A DNA stretch of 64,000 nt from contig CM075103.1 in the NCBI GenBank assembly GCA_037576195.1, forward strand, positions 19,716,001 to 19,780,000, given 5' to 3'. The notes beneath the pieces were generated by a model. The model ran no database searches, had not been told where the DNA came from, and worked only from the letters and a program-made list of their open reading frames with translations. How positions within the stretch are numbered: position 1 is the first letter of the stretch; the number at the start of each line of letters is the position of its first letter. Positions 1 through 11,642 of the stretch are shown in pieces. The position numbers and the translations under genes are program-made. Source of the DNA: Phytoseiulus persimilis. Taxonomy: Eukaryota; Arthropoda; Arachnida; Mesostigmata; Phytoseiidae.

Positions 1-55
1 ACACTCATCGAAGCGGTCCTCGGCTTGGATCGATATACGATTGTAGATGAAGTAC

Positions 56-2359
56 CTTTGGCGCCAGCAGACAGTTTATCGAAACTGGTTTCCCTTCCTC
101 GTCACACGAAAGATGGTTGCGACCGGTCACACACATGACGTACCTCTGTAGGACATACCTGGGAAGGAAACGTAGGAATGAGCTTCAACCTTCAGGGGAG
201 GGAACCCACCTCTGAATTGAAAATTCGTCTGGATCAGAGGCCTGCTTCAACTCTCTGGCGGAGACGTCTTGCGGCTTCCGGCATCGAACTCACCACATCA
301 TCTCCGTGTAGAACGGGTAGCGGAATTTATGAGGAACTTTCGTAGTATCTTCAATCTGAAAGAGAGGGTCGATTGAGAGAGGCCGGTTTCACAAATCCAC
401 AACTGTCCTGTTTTCTTCAACGGGAGGAAAAGTCTCGAATTAGGAAGGATTCAAGTACCTGTGAAATGCGAAGCTGCTTCTCGATTCCGAAGCTGTGGAG
501 GAAGTTTCCCCCGAAAACCAAGGTGTCTATTGGAGTGTACACAGCGTGTATCCAGCCACTCGGAATGAAAAATGTCTCTCCGGCCTGCAGTTCAATTCTG
601 GCACATTTTTCTACCGACTGTCCAAAGAAGATATCGCCTTGTTTTCCAGAAAGTACCCAACTTTCGTAGAGTTTGAGGTTCGTTTCTGTCGGAGGAATCA
701 GCCAAAATATCTTCTTTCCCCAGAGAATATGATACCAAACCGAGGTGCCACCAAAGTCGATGTGGAAATCTGTATAGCAGCCTGCGACCGACATCAAGCA
801 GTACTTTTGGACTTTCGGGTACTTCATGTCGTCCAACGAGTTCGTTGCCTCAGTCTGCGATTCCTTCAAGTGTCTCGGCCAGGCGACGTCGATCCAGTCG
901 ACCTGTCGAACGACGGTTGGGCTCTCGACGTAGTTTTCGAGTTTCGTGTGAGAGAACTCGAGGGATATGACATTCAGAAGCCGCTCCCGTTTGGGTGCGG
1001 GCGTGTTCATGTATTTACACCATTCCTTCATCGTCATTTCGGTGTTCTTCTGCGTGATGACGTCCATGACGTCCAGTCGACGCCGTGACCCCACGCACAT
1101 GCGCACATCGTTGACATTGAACTTCTCCGACGGCAAACTGCGGAAATAGACGAGGAATGAGAGCCTGTTCCAGCGGGAGAGGTAAATTCTTCGACCAGAA
1201 AATAGCAGGAGTCAACGTGAGCACAGAACTTACCGCATGCCCAGATTGCTCTTGTCCTTGAAGAGTAGTGGTTCTTCGAAGCCGTACTCCTGGAATGAAG
1301 AGAATCCCTTTCAAATTCAACCCAAAATCGGTACCGAGACAGCCCGCTACGAGAACGTGGGTTCGTTTCAGAAGGTCCCTCGTGCACTATCCAGAACGGC
1401 AGGGTGGGATATTCACCTGGAAGTACTTGAGTGAGAAGTCGGCGCCCGACGGCATCTCCTTGACGAACGCCGACTCGAATTCGGCGGATGTGAGCTTGTC
1501 CTCAATCGTGAATGTCCGTCCACCCTCGAGAAACTCATCTCCGAGCTCATCGGTGTAGTGTTTCCGCTCCTTGATCCTCTGGAATCCGGAAATAAAAGGA
1601 TCTCAGTCAGCCGCAACGAGCTCGTCCCGAACTTCAGACCTGGCGGCCTTCATGGGAGATTCTCCTGAGTGACTCGTCTAGGAGCGGTGCAGAATATTCA
1701 AACTCGCGGGGCGTTCTCCGCAAAAATTGTCCGACTCAACAATGTGGACGAGGCGGCCCCCGGGTGAGTGAGTGTACCGTTAGGTTCGTCGAAGGCACAG
1801 CGCTTCAATCGCGCACGCAACTCCAGGACCATGCACATGAACTCTGCCACATGAATTTCAACTCATGGATCGGCATGAAACACACATTCGGAATTTATTC
1901 GAGGAGAGTCCCGGAACAGTCACTGCTTCGCCGCACTCGATTCGCTCGGATCGGGAACACTTGATCGAAGTTCACATGACGAGTGTTTTGATTTGCACAT
2001 ACACGGGAGAGAGAGACTCCGTCGGGAGAGACCGATGGCACTTTGACGAACTGTTCGGACGAGTGTTCCGTGGTCGATCCGATACTTCCGACGACATAAC
2101 ACTTTGCGTTTCCTCCGACCGCTGATTCGATCCATGAGTGCAGGTGTGGTGTACGTGACAAAGCCCAACTACCCCACGGAACACCCCAGCTACGCGGTTT
2201 TTGTCAGCTGCACTCCGTTGCCTGGTATCGAATCGCATATCAATCGAAAGCTCTTCGGACACCCTAACTCGTCACATCGAGTGTGATTACCTTTGAAAAA
2301 GTAGTTCCCGGGGCTCCGGGAGTTTCGCAGCGACCTAGCTGTTCGTCGCTAGACGCCAT
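56..2359 (-). CDS. KDM2: KDM2-type JmjC histone lysine demethylase, 5' part (gene continues past left edge)
   Basis: Nuclear Fe(II)/2-oxoglutarate-dependent demethylase of histone H3 Lys36 (family knowledge). Six exons join in phase: 2291-2359, 1417-1578, 1234-1289, 459-1137, 294-355 and 56-158, giving 377 residues. All introns are GT-AG. The protein closely follows animal KDM2A: residues 24-77 match the N-terminal region before the JmjC domain, [13 protein letters not shown] and [11 protein letters not shown] are family blocks, and the JmjC core includes [16 protein letters not shown] and [10 protein letters not shown]. The metal ligands are visible as His221, Asp223 and His293, each offset by nine from the human KDM2A positions. 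The start at 2359 (MASSDEQ) is inferred: it is the nearest upstream ATG whose exon ends with a phase-0 GTAATC donor that fits exon 2. The last exon ends at a GTACTT donor at 56. The CXXC, PHD, F-box and leucine-rich parts must lie outside the window. JmjC identity is certain; exon 1 is less so. Confidence 0.93.
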
Positions 2360-4602
2360 GTCTGTTGTTTGGTGTGGGAGAGAGATCACACCCTCCTCCT
2401 AGCTGCTAGCTTATGTTAGTGGGCGAGCGGCGCGGCAATCAGGCAGACGAACAGGATCACGGAACGGGGTTTCGCTCAACTTTTGCGGAGGCTCCGAAAG
2501 AGTTTTCTTTCGGTGTCCCGTCGTGGAAAGCGTGGGCGTAGGAGTTGAAGCGGGAGCGGCCGTTTGAGTGTCTCCCCGTTGCGTTTCCGTTGATAAGAAG
2601 GGAGTCGTTGGCCGGCACGGAGTGTGCCCGCCACCGTGAACGGTGTACCGGGAACTTTGGAACGGCACCGAGAAAACGTTGCGCGTCTCTTATCATTGGA
2701 TTGAGAGAACGCAGGGGAGAACTAACACTACACCCATGATTGTCGCTCACGAAACATACCTGCATACGAAAGTGCGAACATTAGCTGAACTCTCGTGCGG
2801 TAAACTCCGGAGATGGTTCCCGCAAATGTGGAATCCTCATGGCAGCTCACCTTTCACAATTCGAATGGGATTTGTTGGGCACGCTGTCTCGTGTTCTCGA
2901 ACGACTCTGAAAATGATATTGGAGATCAATTGGGGGAGGGGGCGGTCAGCACGGAAGGAGAGGGAAACACCGACAACGCTGAAAAAAGTGGAATTGGAAA
3001 AAATAGTTCGGTCACGTTGCAGTTGCGCGCTCGAATATTCACTACGTACCTAAATGTCGTTCTGAGCCAAGAGCCTCGAACTCGCTTAACCAGACTCTTA
3101 TCAGATCGTCTCACGGAGAACCTGATGCGCGTGCTCATTCACGAGACCGCACACGGCGTGTTGTCTATCGCCTAGACCGCTGCAACTTCTTTCTTTCTGC
3201 GATACAGTCTCCGCGACGATCATTTTTGTGGGAATCACGAGAAACAAAGCGAAAGCCGAACTTTCTGCCGCAAGTCTTTTCACTTCAACGCTCGCGTCGA
3301 AGGTGAGGAGTAACGCAGAGTACCTTCGTCAGAAACTTTCCAGAATTCTCATGCCATGGCACATAGCTCAGAGTACCAAGGAGACTCCTGCTCGGAGCCG
3401 GATTCCTTCGGAGGGCCGTGAACGCTCAGAGACGAGAAAACCGAAGAGACATGAGCCTTGTGACCCGCCCTGGCCGCCATCGCAAAATCCGTTCTTGAGT
3501 GTATCGGCAACGGAAACTTCGTGTAGTCGTGGTACAGCCCAGAGGGGCGAGTCAGTCGACACCATTTCATGGAATGCGATTATTCAAAAAATCGAAGGAT
3601 AGCTCAGACTTCGGGGGGAAGAGTGGAAACAGTCGGAGTTCCCGCGAAAGAAGAGACAGTTTGGTAGCAGCGCGAGCTACTTGAAGTTTGTTCATCGTGG
3701 AAGCCTTAGGGCTTCACCGGGAGAGTAGGCCCGCAGGTCCAGATACCGATGCTTCAAGGGAAGGTCAGAATTTCGATTCAACTGAGACCAATCAGGATGT
3801 CGAGCTTTCTTCTCCAGCCACGCAGCGGGTCTCGTAGCTCAATTTTGCGTCGCGGACGTTTGTCGCGGTGTTTGCCATGAGGGCCAACATCCAGTACAGC
3901 CGCCTGGCTAGTGAGCGCGAGATTCTCTCGACATCGATTGTGTACAGTTATTCCGGCTGGACTGTCGACGTTTCCTCATTTCAGAGCATCCGTCGGAACT
4001 GAGCTGTTGGCGGCGGCGGCGGAAGTCGGTCGTGAACCGCACGCGTCGGTCTGGCTGCCGAGCGGCTGACTGAGTGACTGCTCGTCGAGCAGCCGGCCTG
4101 CCGGCCGGCCTCCTCGTTGGCTGCTGTCTACGAGAAGAGAGTTGTGTTGTTGCTTGCTGCTGCCGTGGTCCGCAGCGAGCGATACACGTTCAGCTGTCAG
4201 ATCTTCATGTTTTAACATCGTACTTCAGAACTCAATGAGCTCTTGTGGTAGCCAGGGACAACCGACACTGTCCGCTCGGATTCGTTCCTTGTCCTCGAGC
4301 TCCGACCGCGAAATCCTGGACGTTCCGAGAGGATCGCAAAAAGGAGACTCCGAGAACTGACCGAGAATCCGAACTTCCCTCGGAGCCGAGCAGTTTCTCT
4401 CCCTCAGTGTTTTCAACAGACCGAGTCAGGAACAGGGTTGGAGCATAGAGGCTTCATGTGCACGTATTCGACTGCTCAGGGTCTCGGAGCTCCTTTCCGA
4501 CATTTCGAATCGAACACCGCGCAACCCGGATTCCCCGAAGCCAACGGAAAGAACTGTCGGAAGACATCCTCCATTCAACAATGCCCATACAACGACACAG
4601 CG
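2360..4602. other. Intergenic stretch upstream of KDM2, no recognised gene
   Basis: No coding segment with a recognisable domain or phase-consistent splice sites was found. The KDM2 promoter and 5' leader should lie just above 2360. Around 3999-4130 the DNA is rich in GGC/CCG triplets and short GC palindromes, as is common near promoters. This is weak evidence only. Confidence 0.4.
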
Positions 4603-5474
4603 ATGAGGAAGGCAGCCAAGAAAATCGTGAGTTTTTGTTGTCGAATAATGTTCTCGAAGCGCCCGATGTTAAGTCTTGTGGAAGATCGAGTGGAACACGA
4701 TTCTCTTCCTGTTCATGCTCCGAGAGATATAAAAGCCAGGGACCCTGATCGTAGACAATGAGAATCCAAAACAGCGGATTCAGTTCCTCAGAAAAAACTC
4801 ATACCGCCGGACTCTCCTCAATTGAAATTTGATGCGCAGCTAAGTGACGGATGTAGTGGCGGCGGCGGCCTCTCTTCATTCACTGACCGGGAGTTGCTTC
4901 GGTGGCCGCGCCAGCATTCAGAGCGATTCCGCGGACTTCGAATCTCGAAAATCCTGCAGTCTCTCTACTCCTGTCTCTGAGTTTCGTGGCGTGACAAGGA
5001 ACGAGCGAACTCTCCGCACGACGGCAGAAGAATGTGCCGTCTTGCACAGAGAACTCGCGATCGTAACTCCGGCTGTCATTTCGAAGCAGACGACGCTTGG
5101 AAACATCGACAGCAGCTGATCCGCCGCCGCCGCTGGTGGCACCAGTAGCCGCAGCTCTGAGTATTCATGCCCTGAACCGGGTGTCTCCGAGTGATTGTTT
5201 GTTTGTTTTGTTTTCCTGTCCGCCGAGAAGGGTGAAATACCAGGAGAAATGCCGCTAGAAGTTGACGAGCACGTACACCACAAACTACTGAGTACGTCGT
5301 GGGGCTCGCCTGAGCTCCGGGAGCTCGATTTCGAAGAGGAGAAATTCCTAAACTGGCACAAACCATTAAGCAAGTAACCTCCCTCCGCATTCATTCACTA
5401 ACCCTCCGATGACTTCATCTAACCCATTTCACCTAACTATACTCTCTACAATTCCTAACTCCAGATTCCCTTGA
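4603..5474 (+). CDS. Possible small three-exon gene, 59-residue hypothetical protein
   Basis: Three segments join in frame: 4603-4626 (ATG, MRKAAKKI, then a GTGAGT donor), 5228-5373 (starting KGEIPGEMPLEVD, ending at a GTAACC donor) and 5465-5474 (a short tail ending in TGA). The middle exon follows a long T-rich tract and has an acidic, codon-balanced reading frame. The second intron, 5374-5464, is pyrimidine-rich and carries four CTAAC branch-point-like motifs. The product would be small, charged and soluble, with no signal peptide or membrane segment. I do not recognise the family. It could instead be part of a longer transcript with a different first exon, since a second ATG frame also runs through exon 1. 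Supported by splice logic only. Confidence 0.35.
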
Positions 5475-7073
5475 ATGCTCCACGAGTGATCTTTGTGACT
5501 TCATACTTTTCCGTCGATGGCGAGCATTGCTCGAGTTCTCAAGAAGTTCTTGAGGACTTCATATTGTCTAATTCAACCCTTGATGCGTCTGTCAACTTTT
5601 AGATTTTGGCAGCGCTCCTTGGCGTCTCCGGCCGTAGAGTTCACGCGAAAACTCCTCTCCGAACACTATGTTCGACTTGGACTCTGTCTTCGGCCTCACG
5701 GACGTAACTGCTCAAACTTCAAGATGCTCGGTTTTTTTTTCCCTATTCTCGCTCGAGTCGAGTCGGAACCATGGGATACTGGGGGTCCTCGATCTGTGTG
5801 AGAACCGCAGTTCGAGAAGCAGACTTGGATCTCCGGACTATCTGTGTGATCTTCATAACTTTAAAGCATATCTTTGAGCATCGTTTCGCTGGTCGCCAAC
5901 AACTTCGTCACTGGCGCCCAAGCATTCCAATCACCGGAAGTTGTTCTGCGAGACAGTCTCCGTGTCGTTGTTCCCGGAATTGGTCTCGACATCCGTATTA
6001 AGGTCGTTGCTGAGACCGCGTTGCCAACGCGATCGGAACGGATGAGCTAGAACTCCCATATTAGGCGCGCGATGCTGTCAGTTCGCCGGGAAGGCAGTTG
6101 ATTCCGAGTCGGAGACCGCGGGAACACAGGAATGTTTCCGGGCAAGTAACTTCTCTGGGATATATTCCAGCCCGAACGGAGTTTTGTCGCTCTCGCGAAG
6201 TCACATGGTCTCCTGGAAGTGTGCCTGAGGTTTCAAAACTTCAGCTGCGATGCCAGATCCGGCGTTCCGAGCGGATTCTATCACATGGGATTAGACATGT
6301 TTCTCCGTCATTCCGTATCACGGAAAATGATCCCGCCCAGATTCACATTCCCGAATGTCCTTGATGTAGCGATATTGTTTGTGTTTCCCATGGCGAGCCG
6401 GTGGTGCCGGAAAACAGATGCCCGAATATCTAAGCGGAGTTATTTGAAATGATTCGTGGTTGAAACGTCATCTATGTTTCATGTAATTCCATTCCCGTGA
6501 TTCCGTTTTACGGAAATTATTCTTCTTGATTCCGTATTACGGAAAATATTCTCCGTGATTCCGTATTACGGGTTTCATTTTCCGTAACCCCGTAATACAG
6601 CGAGATTCCGTAACCCGTAACACGGAAATACATGTCTGTATGGGATGCACCCAAAATCCTCAACTATTAAGGTACGACTGCGGCTGATTTGAGAACCGAT
6701 GGCCTTAGTTTGAAGGATCGTGGCTCGGAAGAGAAGTTCAGGATGGGAAGCGGAATACTCCTCCCGGCGACAGAACGAGTCATCGCCGCATTGTCGGAAG
6801 GCAATGAACTCGGTCCACGTAGCACCACTGACGCGACCTCGGCTTTTCTGCTCTGGTCGCTATAGCCTAAGGAACGGCGGCCGACGTAGACGACTTTCTC
6901 GTCGTCGCTCCCCTGGCGGCCAATGTCAATGTTCTCGATTATGCCACCGAATATTCCTCACTTCCTCTTCGCTGATGTCAGCTGAACGAAACGGCGGCTC
7001 TTGCATCCGATAAATTTCGAACGGATCGCTTTCGAATCGAACATCCACACAGACTACGCTTTCGGCGCGAACG
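5475..7073. other. Intergenic stretch before Orai
   Basis: Apart from the palindromic repeats at 6308-6625, listed separately, no gene-like reading frame is recognisable. It probably contains the Orai promoter. Confidence 0.4.
6499..6625. repeat. 29-bp tandem array of palindromic TTCCGTATTACGGAA units
   Basis: Three units beginning GATTCCGT start at 6499, 6528 and 6557, an exact 29-bp period. Each contains the perfect palindrome TTCCGTATTACGGAA or a close variant; the first has TTTT in the centre. Degenerate copies continue to about 6625 with inverted variants such as CCCGTAATAC and CCCGTAACACGG. A lone related palindrome, TTCCGTATCACGGAA, lies at about 6311-6325. Confidence 0.8.
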
Positions 7074-9525
7074 ATGGATTCCGAGAAGTGCCAGAGCGGC
7101 GGCGGCGGCGGACTTCCGGGGCAAGACACTCCTGACGAACCTCTCGGCAACGAGTCGGCTCCCAGCGCAGAGGATCTATCCGAGTCATCCAACGATGGAA
7201 ATTCTCCACGGAACTACTTTCTTCCAGTGTGATTATCGGGATCAGATGACGAGAAGGGGATCTGAGAGAACGCTGTCAGCGACTTCTGTCGATGTTAGCG
7301 AAGATTTCCTTGAGGGCGCCACTTCACGGACGATGGTGCCGCGCCATCGCGCGTCTCCCTCGGTTTTTCTGTGGGCTTTCCACTTCCAAGCAGCGAGTCG
7401 GGCTATCTGTCCCTTCGAGTCGATCTAACGAGCTGCTTCTCAGTTAGGCAAAGTGCGCATGAGGATGTTCTCGTAGTGTACACAAAGCCTCACGCGATGA
7501 CGTTCATGGCGTCGTCGCCTCAATCCGTCTTCACGACCTCTGTGTCCCTGGACCACTTGAACTCGTCCCGAGTGACCATGTTCCCGGCCCCGCGGTCCTC
7601 CTCGGATCGCTTGAATGTGAGCTCACAATCGGTGTCTTCTTCCTTTCAAGTTCGCGAGATGTCGAAGCCGGAAAACAACGTGGCGGCTCTGAATTGGCGT
7701 CGGCTACATCTGTCACGAGCGAAACTCAAAGCCAGCGCACGGACTTCGGCTTTGCTAGCCGGTTTCGCAATGGTAAGTGACGCAGCTCGCTCGAGCTCGA
7801 TGGAACAAATTTTCAGAGTATCAGAACTTCATGAGCTGGTGCTGCGGCTTGCGTTGTTATCATCATGAAACCGATTCCAGGTGGCAATGGTAGAAATCAA
7901 TCTCGATAAGGATAAAATACCAGAACCCTTGCTAGTCGCGTTCTGTGTCTGTACCACGCTCCTAGTCTCGGTTCACATGTTGGCGCTGATGATTTCTACG
8001 TGCATACTTCCAAACCTGGAAGCTGTAGCGAGTATACACGGTACGTAACAACGCGTTTGAGTAAACATAAACGTGGCATCTCAGTCGGGACTGATCAACT
8101 TCGGCTCGATTGGCAGGGCATCCGGCCGTGTGGCCCCCAGATTTCTAGAGCGCTCAACTACCGCTTTTTATTCGTGTTATTTCGATCGCCACAACAGTCA
8201 GCCCGAGCTTCTTCCCCGAATTGGCATGGGTGGATGGAGTCGGAACTTTTCCTTGCCACACCCCGATGGCAGCTGACAATGAAAGTCCCCTCAAACGCAC
8301 AAAACATTCAAACAACAGTTTCCGTACTGAAATTTCGGCTTTGGCTGTACGTGGGCTCAATTGTTATCGGAAGCCTCAGTGACCGTGCCCCAATCCGATC
8401 AGAGTTTCGTGGTCGTGTGCACGTCCCAGAGCAGCGAAGTTCGAAACTTTCCCAGAGTTTGCTCCTACATAGACATTTGAAGTTCGTTCGCGAGGAGCGG
8501 AAACGGTTGATTGAGGTTCTGAAGTGCACACCCGAGTCAATAAAGAATCACAATCGAGGCGCCGTTCTGAAAAGTGCGTTAGATACTCATTATCTCCTTT
8601 TGTTCCACCCGGGTTATTCCCAACGACACATCAGAGTAGAGTCGTTCGCTCACGTTTCCTTGGAGATACATCCTCCGGCTGACACGATTGTCAACGCGAT
8701 GAGTATCGCATCTGATTGGATGATTTGTGTCAGATGACCCTGGAGAATACCCTACAACTGTCCGACTTCGAAACTCTTGTTTTTCTCCTTATTATGTTCT
8801 CTCTGCCAAGCGCGTTCACCCTTCACTATCTTCGAGCGTGGGAACCGGGCGATGATTCGTCCGAGATCGACGTGAATTGCTTCACATGATCGGAGATTGA
8901 CGAGAACCCCTCGAGCGATTCTCCCTCGAGTCTCGATCGAACACCTGTCCGGCTCGCTGGGTTTCGGCAATGGGCACGCGCGATCCCTCCGTTCTTGCTG
9001 ATTCTCGGATGGAAGGAGGGCTTGGTCCTCTTCGTCACTTGCAGCTTATTCCGCAACGTGGTCACATTCCAGGGATCGCCGCCGTCAACGAATCTCCGCA
9101 TGAAAAGATGTCAGTGTACATAGAAATCGCCTGGGGATTCAGCACAGTGTTCGGAATCCTGTTGTTCATCGCTGAAATCGCAATCATATGCTGGGTGGTC
9201 TTCATCCCGGTGTCACCGAAGGCGGCCATTGCTGGTGAGATTGGATTTCTTGCAGAACAAGGAAATTTTCCCTTCGACCTCCCTTGAAGCCCTTCCCGAC
9301 GCAACCCCCAGAATGCTCACCTCTTCCTTCCATTTCAAAGGGTCCATCGTGCTCGTTCCGGTCGTTTGTTTGTTCCTGTTCTTCGCGTTTCATTTCTACC
9401 GGAATCTCATCACGCATAAGATCGACCGCAACGCTCAGACAGTTCAAGAGCTGGAGGACATGGTCAACCAGTTGCACACAGGATCACATGTCCTGAGTGC
9501 GGGATCGCAGGTTCTCCACGTCTGA
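7074..9525 (+). CDS. Orai: Orai calcium release-activated calcium channel subunit
   Basis: Pore subunit of the store-operated Ca2+ channel, opened by STIM at ER-plasma-membrane contacts (family knowledge). Core exons 7659-7772, 7881-8040, 9073-9234 and 9341-9525 join in phase through GT-AG introns. Visible features: the STIM-coupling helix [19 protein letters not shown]1 with VAMVEINL (selectivity-filter Glu), TM2 [17 protein letters not shown], the SPHEKM loop, TM3 with the AEIAI acidic residue, TM4 and a C-terminal coiled coil ([11 protein letters not shown]). The basic pore Arg and the filter Glu are 15 residues apart, as in human Orai1 (R91, E106). A likely first coding exon, 7074-7226, encodes a Gly- and acid-rich N-terminus ([13 protein letters not shown]) and joins in phase 0, giving 257 residues, a usual Orai length. 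Its GTGTGA donor is poor, so translation may instead begin at the ATG at 7659 (206 residues). The TM3-TM4 loop is unusually short. Confidence 0.95.
8041..9072. other. Orai intron 3 with a long open frame
   Basis: This is the largest Orai intron, about 1 kb. A plus-strand frame stays open for 245 codons from 8000 to 8737, entering from the exon in a different frame. The translation has no recognised domain, so it is probably chance; it is noted in the findings. Confidence 0.5.
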
Positions 9526-10408
9526 GAATCGTCCACGATTCTCAGCGTTTGATTGCACAGCAACGCCTAACACCCGGAACAAACTTCGAGCGGTCTGAAC
9601 GGTCGTGTGACTGGAACTTCCGGAGGATCGGTCAAGCACCTCGGATTCCGAGAGAGTAGACTTCCTTGCGGTATCTCCAGGGAATCGTACCCATTGTCGA
9701 CGATCATCGCCCTCAGTCCGAGCTCAGACAGTGGATAGATGCAAATTATGCGGAGTTTAAGTTAACGGGGTAGACGATTGAGATGGCATTGTTTGGAAAC
9801 AGAACTCTGCGGCTGTTTTAGGTTTTCAAATGTGTGTACAGGATGGATGCTGTTCGGCTCGGGTCGATTCTAGTTCAATGTTCCGCCTCGGCGACTTATT
9901 CTCGTGGGCACTCGTGAGGTTCTACCGATCAGGTGGCGTAGATCTACTGAGTTCCCGGGTGGATCAACTGATACAACCCCTCACCTTTCAGACATACCTC
10001 CGGCGAGGCTTCCGCTTACGAATATCGTCTTTCAGTTTTTTCGTAGTGCCATTTACATCACTGCCCTCTCTTATTCTTAAGGGGAACGCGAATTGTGGCG
10101 TTCCGAACTTGCATTTCTAGAGCTCATCCCGAGTTTCGACCTCAGAAAAGACGCTCGATTGCGGTCTCGTCTCAGTGAGAATCGGGTCGCGTTTTGAGCA
10201 AGGTCATCGAAGGCCACATCATAATTCATCTTCTTCGAACTTGTTTGCATATGCGTCTATCTCGACAGGTTTCAGAAAGTCAACAAATTTATACCGGCAT
10301 TTAGATTTTTTCGCCCTGCAACATTGGGCCAGCGCCGCCAACAGGGACCAGTCGAGGAGCTCTCGGTATTTTGAACTTGAGGCTATGGTGTTCACAGCGG
10401 CTCATGTA

Positions 10409-10414
10409 AATAAA
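10409..10414 (+). terminator. Possible AATAAA polyadenylation signal for Orai
   Basis: AATAAA lies about 0.9 kb after the Orai stop codon. It is the first canonical hexamer seen downstream on that strand. Transcript evidence is lacking. Confidence 0.3.
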
Positions 10415-11642
10415 TCGAATATTCTCGAACAAGGGTTGATTACAATGTGGTGTGCTCGTTTTTGATTGATCGACCTTCGGATCGCACTTTGTTCCGGCGG
10501 TACTGATGTAGCCTCTCATGATTCGACATGAAACACCAAATTCACCGACTCCTCTGTCACGGGGAGGAGAGATTTTTTTTCCAGATATTGGAATGATGGG
10601 TTAATAATCAGAGTCCGTAATTTCAAGCATTCCGCTCGGGATGCTTGTTTCGATTATTTCGCCGGCGGTTTTCTTCCGAAGTAGCCCAGCAGCATCATTC
10701 GGAATCGAGACTCCTCCGATGTTATCTTATTTCTCTCTTTTGTGCGGATGGTTGGTTTCAGGCCAGGTTGATTGAATCATCAGGCTCCATCCGACAATTG
10801 TGTTGGCGGGTTCCCTCATCCGAGTGAAAACTGAAACATTTCCACCTTCTCTGTGGTTGACTCGAGTTCAGGAGACTCTGAGGCGTTTCAGCCCAGGGGT
10901 GTCTCGGTCTCGTGTGCAAGGGCGGGCTGAAGAAGCTTCCCGACAGACTGGTGGACGGCGTAGAGGCTGTGATTCCGGAAGTCGCGTCCGTTTTTCGGGA
11001 TCGCGCCGGAAGAAAACAGCAGCGGGTGGAACTCCCCTTTCCAGAGTCGGAAACGAGCTCGAGGTTGGAGCTCCAGAATGATGACGTTTGTGACCCAATG
11101 AGAGTTGCGAGCCTGTTAGGTACCTGCACAAGAGGACTCTTAGGACTGACAACTGTGGGGAAGATTCGCGAGGAAGGATCTCGGAATGGCCGAGGAGGCA
11201 AGGTCCGTGCTCTCCCTTGAAAACAGCGGTTCTGGGCACAAGCTGTCGACTCGTCCTGCAAGCTGAAAAAGTTCAGTCCGGGCCCTGCTCTCAACGAGTC
11301 GAGGGGATGAAAACCGAATTCGTGTTTCGGTTGCCGAGCGTTCAGCCTATTCTCAGGTAACGCAGCAGCTCAGAAACGAATTCAACCCGAGCTCGGAACC
11401 GTTCATCTTCATGGCATACTTCTCGAACTCAAGGGCGCAGAAGCTGGTCCCTATCGATGACGTGAGCGAAACGAAACATTCACGCGCAAATTCGGCACGG
11501 AGAGGGATTCATGTCCGGTTCGGATACCTCACAAGCATTCTTCGTCTTGAGATTTCTTGGGAGATTCTCAAGAAATCGGTGTCGACGTTGACACAGAGCT
11601 CACGCGGCCTCCCGTGACCTCTCCCCCTAGGAACAGTATGAG

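Noticed and set aside
495..1088. 197-codon plus-strand open frame
   Set aside because: Antisense to the KDM2 JmjC exon.
5220..5395. Candidate exon considered as an alternative Orai N-terminus
   Set aside because: It ends in phase 2, whereas the Orai core exon needs phase 0 or 1, so they cannot be joined in frame.
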